From positions 1 to 64,000 of the forward strand of contig NZ_JAGA01000002.1 in the NCBI RefSeq assembly GCF_000526415.1: 64,000 nucleotides of DNA. The letters are read 5' to 3'. Of this stretch, positions 61,632-64,000 are shown one piece after another; the stretch's first letter is position 1; every line of letters starts with the position of its first letter. A program made the translations under genes and the position numbers. The stretch comes from Kallotenue papyrolyticum (GTDB lineage: Bacteria > Chloroflexota > Chloroflexia > Chloroflexales > Kallotenuaceae). The notes below the pieces were generated by a model, which was given only the letters and a program-made list of their open reading frames with translations, was not told the origin of the DNA and did not search any database.

Positions 61632-62438
61632 ATGCAGGACGACTACACGCGCGATGCCGAGCTGTACGACATTGTGTACGCCGACTACGACGAGGACATT
61701 GCTTTCTATGTCGAGGAGGCGCGCCAGGCGGCGGGCCCCTGCCTGGAGCTGGGCTGCGGCACCGGTCGCATTCTGATCCCGTCGGCCCAGGCCGGCGCGA
61801 CGATGGTCGGCCTGGATGCGTCGCCGTCGATGCTGCACCGCGCGCGCCAGAAGGTCGCCGCGCTGCCGCCCGAGGTTCAGGCGCGTATCACGCTGGTGCA
61901 GGGCGATATGCGCGCCTTCGATCTGCAGCAGCAGTTCGCCCTCATTACCATTCCGTTCCGCGCCTTTCTCCACCTGCTGCAGGTCAGTGATCAGATCGTG
62001 GCGCTGCATACCATCCGCCGCCATTTGCACCCTGATGGACGCTTGATTCTGAACTTCTTCGATCCCTCGCTAGAGTATATCGTGGCCCATAGCGGGCCGA
62101 TCGGCGGTGCACTGCACACCACCGGCGAGTCGTTCGTCGATCCGCGCAGCGGCCATCTGTTGATCGAGTGGGCGACCGTGCACTACCAGCGCGAACTACA
62201 ACGCATTGAGCAGTCGTTTATCTATGATGAGGTCGATGCGCAGGGCCGGGTGGTGGGACGGCTCTACCGCCAGCTACGCCTGCGCTATATCTTCCGCTGG
62301 GAGTTCGAGCACCTGCTGGCGCGCTGCGGCTTTGAGGTCGCAGCGCTCTACGGCAGCTTCGACCGCCGACCCTACCTGCAGGCCGGTAGCGAACTGATCT
62401 GGGTGGCGCGGCCCAGCCGCAACGCAGCTCCGGCGTGA
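61632..62438 (+). CDS. SAM-dependent class I methyltransferase
   Basis: A 268-residue cytosolic methyltransferase. Motif I is CLELGCGTGRILIP near residue 38, motif II VGLDASPSMLHRARQ near 62, and IPFRAFLHLLQ near 108 is the motif IV region. The C-terminal half holds an antiparallel beta insert (TTGESFVDPRSGHLLIEWATVHY) typical of small-molecule methyltransferases. AAAGGAG precedes the ATG. It is divergent from the redoxin gene and shares its 70-bp upstream region. The substrate is unknown. Confidence 0.88.
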   Translation: MQDDYTRDAELYDIVYADYDEDIAFYVEEARQAAGPCLELGCGTGRILIPSAQAGATMVGLDASPSMLHRARQKVAALPPEVQARITLVQGDMRAFDLQQQFALITIPFRAFLHLLQVSDQIVALHTIRRHLHPDGRLILNFFDPSLEYIVAHSGPIGGALHTTGESFVDPRSGHLLIEWATVHYQRELQRIEQSFIYDEVDAQGRVVGRLYRQLRLRYIFRWEFEHLLARCGFEVAALYGSFDRRPYLQAGSELIWVARPSRNAAPA

Positions 62439-62474
62439 GTCGCATCCGACTACGGCGCTGCGCGGAACTACCGC

Positions 62475-62639
62475 TCAGGCCACGCGCTGGCCCGAGCGCA
62501 GCCGTAGCAGTTCGAGCAGCAGTTGATCCAGAACGGCTTCGGCTTCCAGGTAGGAGGCAGCATAGCCGACCAGCTCACCGTCCAGGTAGATCGCGAAATC
62601 GCGCGTGTCGCGGCAGTACATGATCGTTCGACGTGGCAT
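62475..62639 (-). CDS. Small protein of unknown function
   Basis: A 54-residue protein reading MPRRTIMYCRDTRDFAIYLD and then GELVGYAASYLEAEAVLDQLL, ending in a helix LLELLRLRSGQRVA. The strong AAGGAGC at the right distance before ATG 62639 supports this start over a longer frame reading. The FAIYLDGELVGYA... beta-strand pattern followed by a helix resembles very small conserved proteins of Chloroflexota. It is convergent with the methyltransferase gene, 36 bases away. Confidence 0.6.
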   Translation of the reverse strand: MPRRTIMYCRDTRDFAIYLDGELVGYAASYLEAEAVLDQLLLELLRLRSGQRVA

Positions 62640-62714
62640 GCTCCGGCTCCTTGACTCTCGCTCAACCATACAGGCTTAGTTTAGCACAAGTGTTCTGAAC
62701 AATCAAGCGCGACG

Positions 62715-62744
62715 TTGACAAAACACCGATCGCGTGGGTATGAT
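62715..62744 (+). promoter_or_regulatory. Promoter of LPG-synthase-like gene
   Basis: TTGACA (62715-62720), 18-base spacer, TATGAT (62739-62744). Because the -10 box covers the first in-frame ATG at 62740, translation must start downstream, which supports the TTG at 62794. Confidence 0.75.
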
Positions 62745-62793
62745 CCTGGCGGCAGCGCCCGGCGCTGCCATCTTCACGAAGGAAGGCTGCGCG

Positions 62794-63843
62794 TTGCGCT
62801 CGTGGAAGTTTTGGCTCGGCGTGCTGATCAGCGCCGTTTTCGTCTGGCTCACCGCACGGGGCCTGGAATGGCACGCGTTTACGGCAGCATTGCGCGACGC
62901 GCGCTACGGCTGGCTCGTGCCGGCGATCGGCATCTATTTCGTCGCCGTGCTGGCGCGCACCTGGCGCTGGCAGCGCATGCTGCGCCCGATGCAGCCGATC
63001 GCCCTGCACCGGCTCTTTCCGCTGGTGGTGATCGGCTATACCGGCAACAACATCTTTCCGGCGCGCGCCGGCGAAGTGCTGCGTTCGTATCTGCTGCGGC
63101 GGCAGGCGGGCATCAGCGTATCGGCATCACTGGCGACCGTGGCGCTGGAACGGCTCTTCGATGGCTTGATGCTGTGCGTCTTTGCGCTGGCAATGCTGCC
63201 GTTTTTGCCACTGCCGGTGATCTATGAGCGCATCGCGCTGCTGGCCGGTGGCGCGTTTCTGATGGCGTTGCTGATCCTGCTGCTGCTGGCCACCCAGCCG
63301 ACACGCGCCGAGGCGCTGACGACGCGCCTGATCGGGCTGGTCACACCGTCGCGCCTGCGCGATCGCGTGACGCGGCTGGCGGCGCGCTTTCTGAGCGGGC
63401 TGCACGTGCTGCGCTCGCCGCGCGATCTGGCCGTGCTGGCGGGCTCGTCGGCGCTGGCCTGGTTGGCCGAGGTGGGCACCTACTGGTTCACGGCGCGCGC
63501 CTTTGCGCAGCTCGATGTGTCGTTCGCCACACTGCTGCTGATGGCCGCCGTCGTCAACCTGGCGACGATGATCCCCTCGGCGCCGGGCTACGTCGGCACC
63601 TTCGACAAACCCGGCATCGAGGTACTCAAAGCCTTCGGCCACCCGACCAATCTGGCGGCAGCCTTCACTGTGGTGCTGCACGTCGTGCTCTGGCTACCGA
63701 TCACGCTGCTGGGCCTGCTGCTGCTGCTGCGCAGCAGTCTGGGCCGCCGCGCGCTCGATGTCGTCGCCCATGCACCCGACACCAGCGCGCTCGCCACGCC
63801 GTCCGAACGGCGCGACTGGGAAGCACTGCACCCAAAACCATGA
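62794..63843 (+). CDS. Lysylphosphatidylglycerol synthase TM-type membrane protein
   Basis: A 349-residue membrane protein of the LPG_synthase_TM/YbhN (UPF0104) family. About eight helices are present, with the family signatures PLVVIGYTGNNIFPARAGEVLRSYLLRR (near residue 80) and ATMIPSAPGYVGTFDKPGIEVLKAFG (near 255). Members move or anchor glycolipids and some are flippases; this one has no synthetase domain. The start is TTG 62794, with GAAGGAAGG eight bases upstream and a promoter -10 box sitting over the alternative ATG. Its TGA overlaps the next ATG as ATGA. Confidence 0.88.
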   Translation: MRSWKFWLGVLISAVFVWLTARGLEWHAFTAALRDARYGWLVPAIGIYFVAVLARTWRWQRMLRPMQPIALHRLFPLVVIGYTGNNIFPARAGEVLRSYLLRRQAGISVSASLATVALERLFDGLMLCVFALAMLPFLPLPVIYERIALLAGGAFLMALLILLLLATQPTRAEALTTRLIGLVTPSRLRDRVTRLAARFLSGLHVLRSPRDLAVLAGSSALAWLAEVGTYWFTARAFAQLDVSFATLLLMAAVVNLATMIPSAPGYVGTFDKPGIEVLKAFGHPTNLAAAFTVVLHVVLWLPITLLGLLLLLRSSLGRRALDVVAHAPDTSALATPSERRDWEALHPKP

Positions 63844-64000
63844 AGATCGGCATCATTGGAGGCGGCTTCGCCGGCCTGACCGCCGCCCACGAACTGCTCA
63901 AGGCCGGCCATCGGGTAACGGTCTTCGAGGCCGCGCCGCAGGTGGGTGGCCTAGCTTCCGGCTTTCGGGCGCCCGGCTGGGAGTGGGCGCTGGAGCGCTT
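63840..64000 (+). CDS. FAD-dependent oxidoreductase (amine-oxidase type), 5' part
   Basis: The first 53 residues run to the window edge: MKIGIIGGGFAGLTAAHELL with the GxGxxG dinucleotide-binding fingerprint, then KAGHRVTVFEAAPQVGGLASGF with the second FAD motif (GxGG-like V-G-G-L). This is the start of a flavin amine oxidase/protoporphyrinogen-oxidase/UDP-galactopyranose-mutase-like protein. It overlaps the previous gene by four bases (ATGA). Which of these it is cannot be decided without the rest. Confidence 0.85.
   Translation, partial: MKIGIIGGGFAGLTAAHELLKAGHRVTVFEAAPQVGGLASGFRAPGWEWALER

Overview
The window looks like chromosome of a high-GC member of the Chloroflexota, most likely class Chloroflexia. 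The pointers are the mixture of genes: methylmalonyl-CoA mutase and epimerase, a DUF4388 protein next to an MglA-like GTPase, von Willebrand A proteins beside a PP2C phosphatase, an RsbR-like STAS protein, an HspR-controlled dnaJ/clpC cluster, an LmbE deacetylase and an MshC-like ligase. This assignment comes from gene content alone; there is no rRNA here and no search was run.

Layout. 1-1262: distal (trailer) end of a type I-E CRISPR array with 21 repeats and no cas genes in view. 1.4-5.5 kb: lactate permease family transporter, a prohibitin-like SPFH protein with a tiny His-rich membrane partner, and an ArsA/Get3-type ATPase. 5.8-10 kb: dnaJ, hspR and clpC behind a promoter that carries an HspR (HAIR) operator. 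10.1-14.2 kb: minus-strand vitamin B12 uptake operon (fused BtuF-BtuF, BtuC, BtuD) behind a cobalamin riboswitch, a five-codon ORF and an intrinsic terminator. 14.3-25.2 kb: tRNA-Gly, a DNA-repair-type radical SAM protein, an ABC exporter with a SpoIIM-like fusion, rpe, DUF1624 protein, mnmA, small membrane proteins, DUF1385, DUF4388 and a small GTPase. 25.3-29.6 kb: minus-strand signalling operon of a zinc-ribbon/pseudokinase/PP2C protein and two vWA proteins. 29.7-36.6 kb: adenosine deaminase, a SpoIID-like exported protein, a glycosyltransferase, signal peptidase I, a radical SAM homologue that has lost its cluster cysteines, a solitary 38-residue membrane microprotein, and an octanoyltransferase. 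36.6-43.8 kb: compact minus-strand run glmU, prs, corC-like, cdd, LmbE, a ZnuA-like lipoprotein and a metallophosphoesterase, preceded by tRNA-Gln. 44-54.4 kb: glycerate 2-kinase, aldehyde dehydrogenase, STAS regulator, membrane proteins, a C26 amidotransferase, a Flp pilin, mce and mcmA. 54.5-57 kb: hybrid histidine kinase whose membrane half is strikingly AT-rich, followed by a 187-bp inverted-repeat-bounded structured element. 57-64 kb: MFS transporter with a zinc-finger N-terminus, an unknown protein, an MshC/CysS-like ligase, a redoxin without cysteines, a methyltransferase, an LPG-synthase-type membrane protein and the start of a flavin oxidoreductase.

Themes. B12 supply is linked to B12 use: the riboswitch-controlled BtuFCD system serves enzymes such as the methylmalonyl-CoA mutase encoded at 51.5 kb. 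Signalling genes form one block (DUF4388, GTPase, vWA pair, PP2C). Several proteins keep a family fold but lack its catalytic or ligand residues (radical SAM, ZnuA-like, redoxin, pseudokinase). The most unusual sequence features are several CRISPR spacers that are perfect hairpins, and the AT-rich kinase half with its adjoining 187-bp element.
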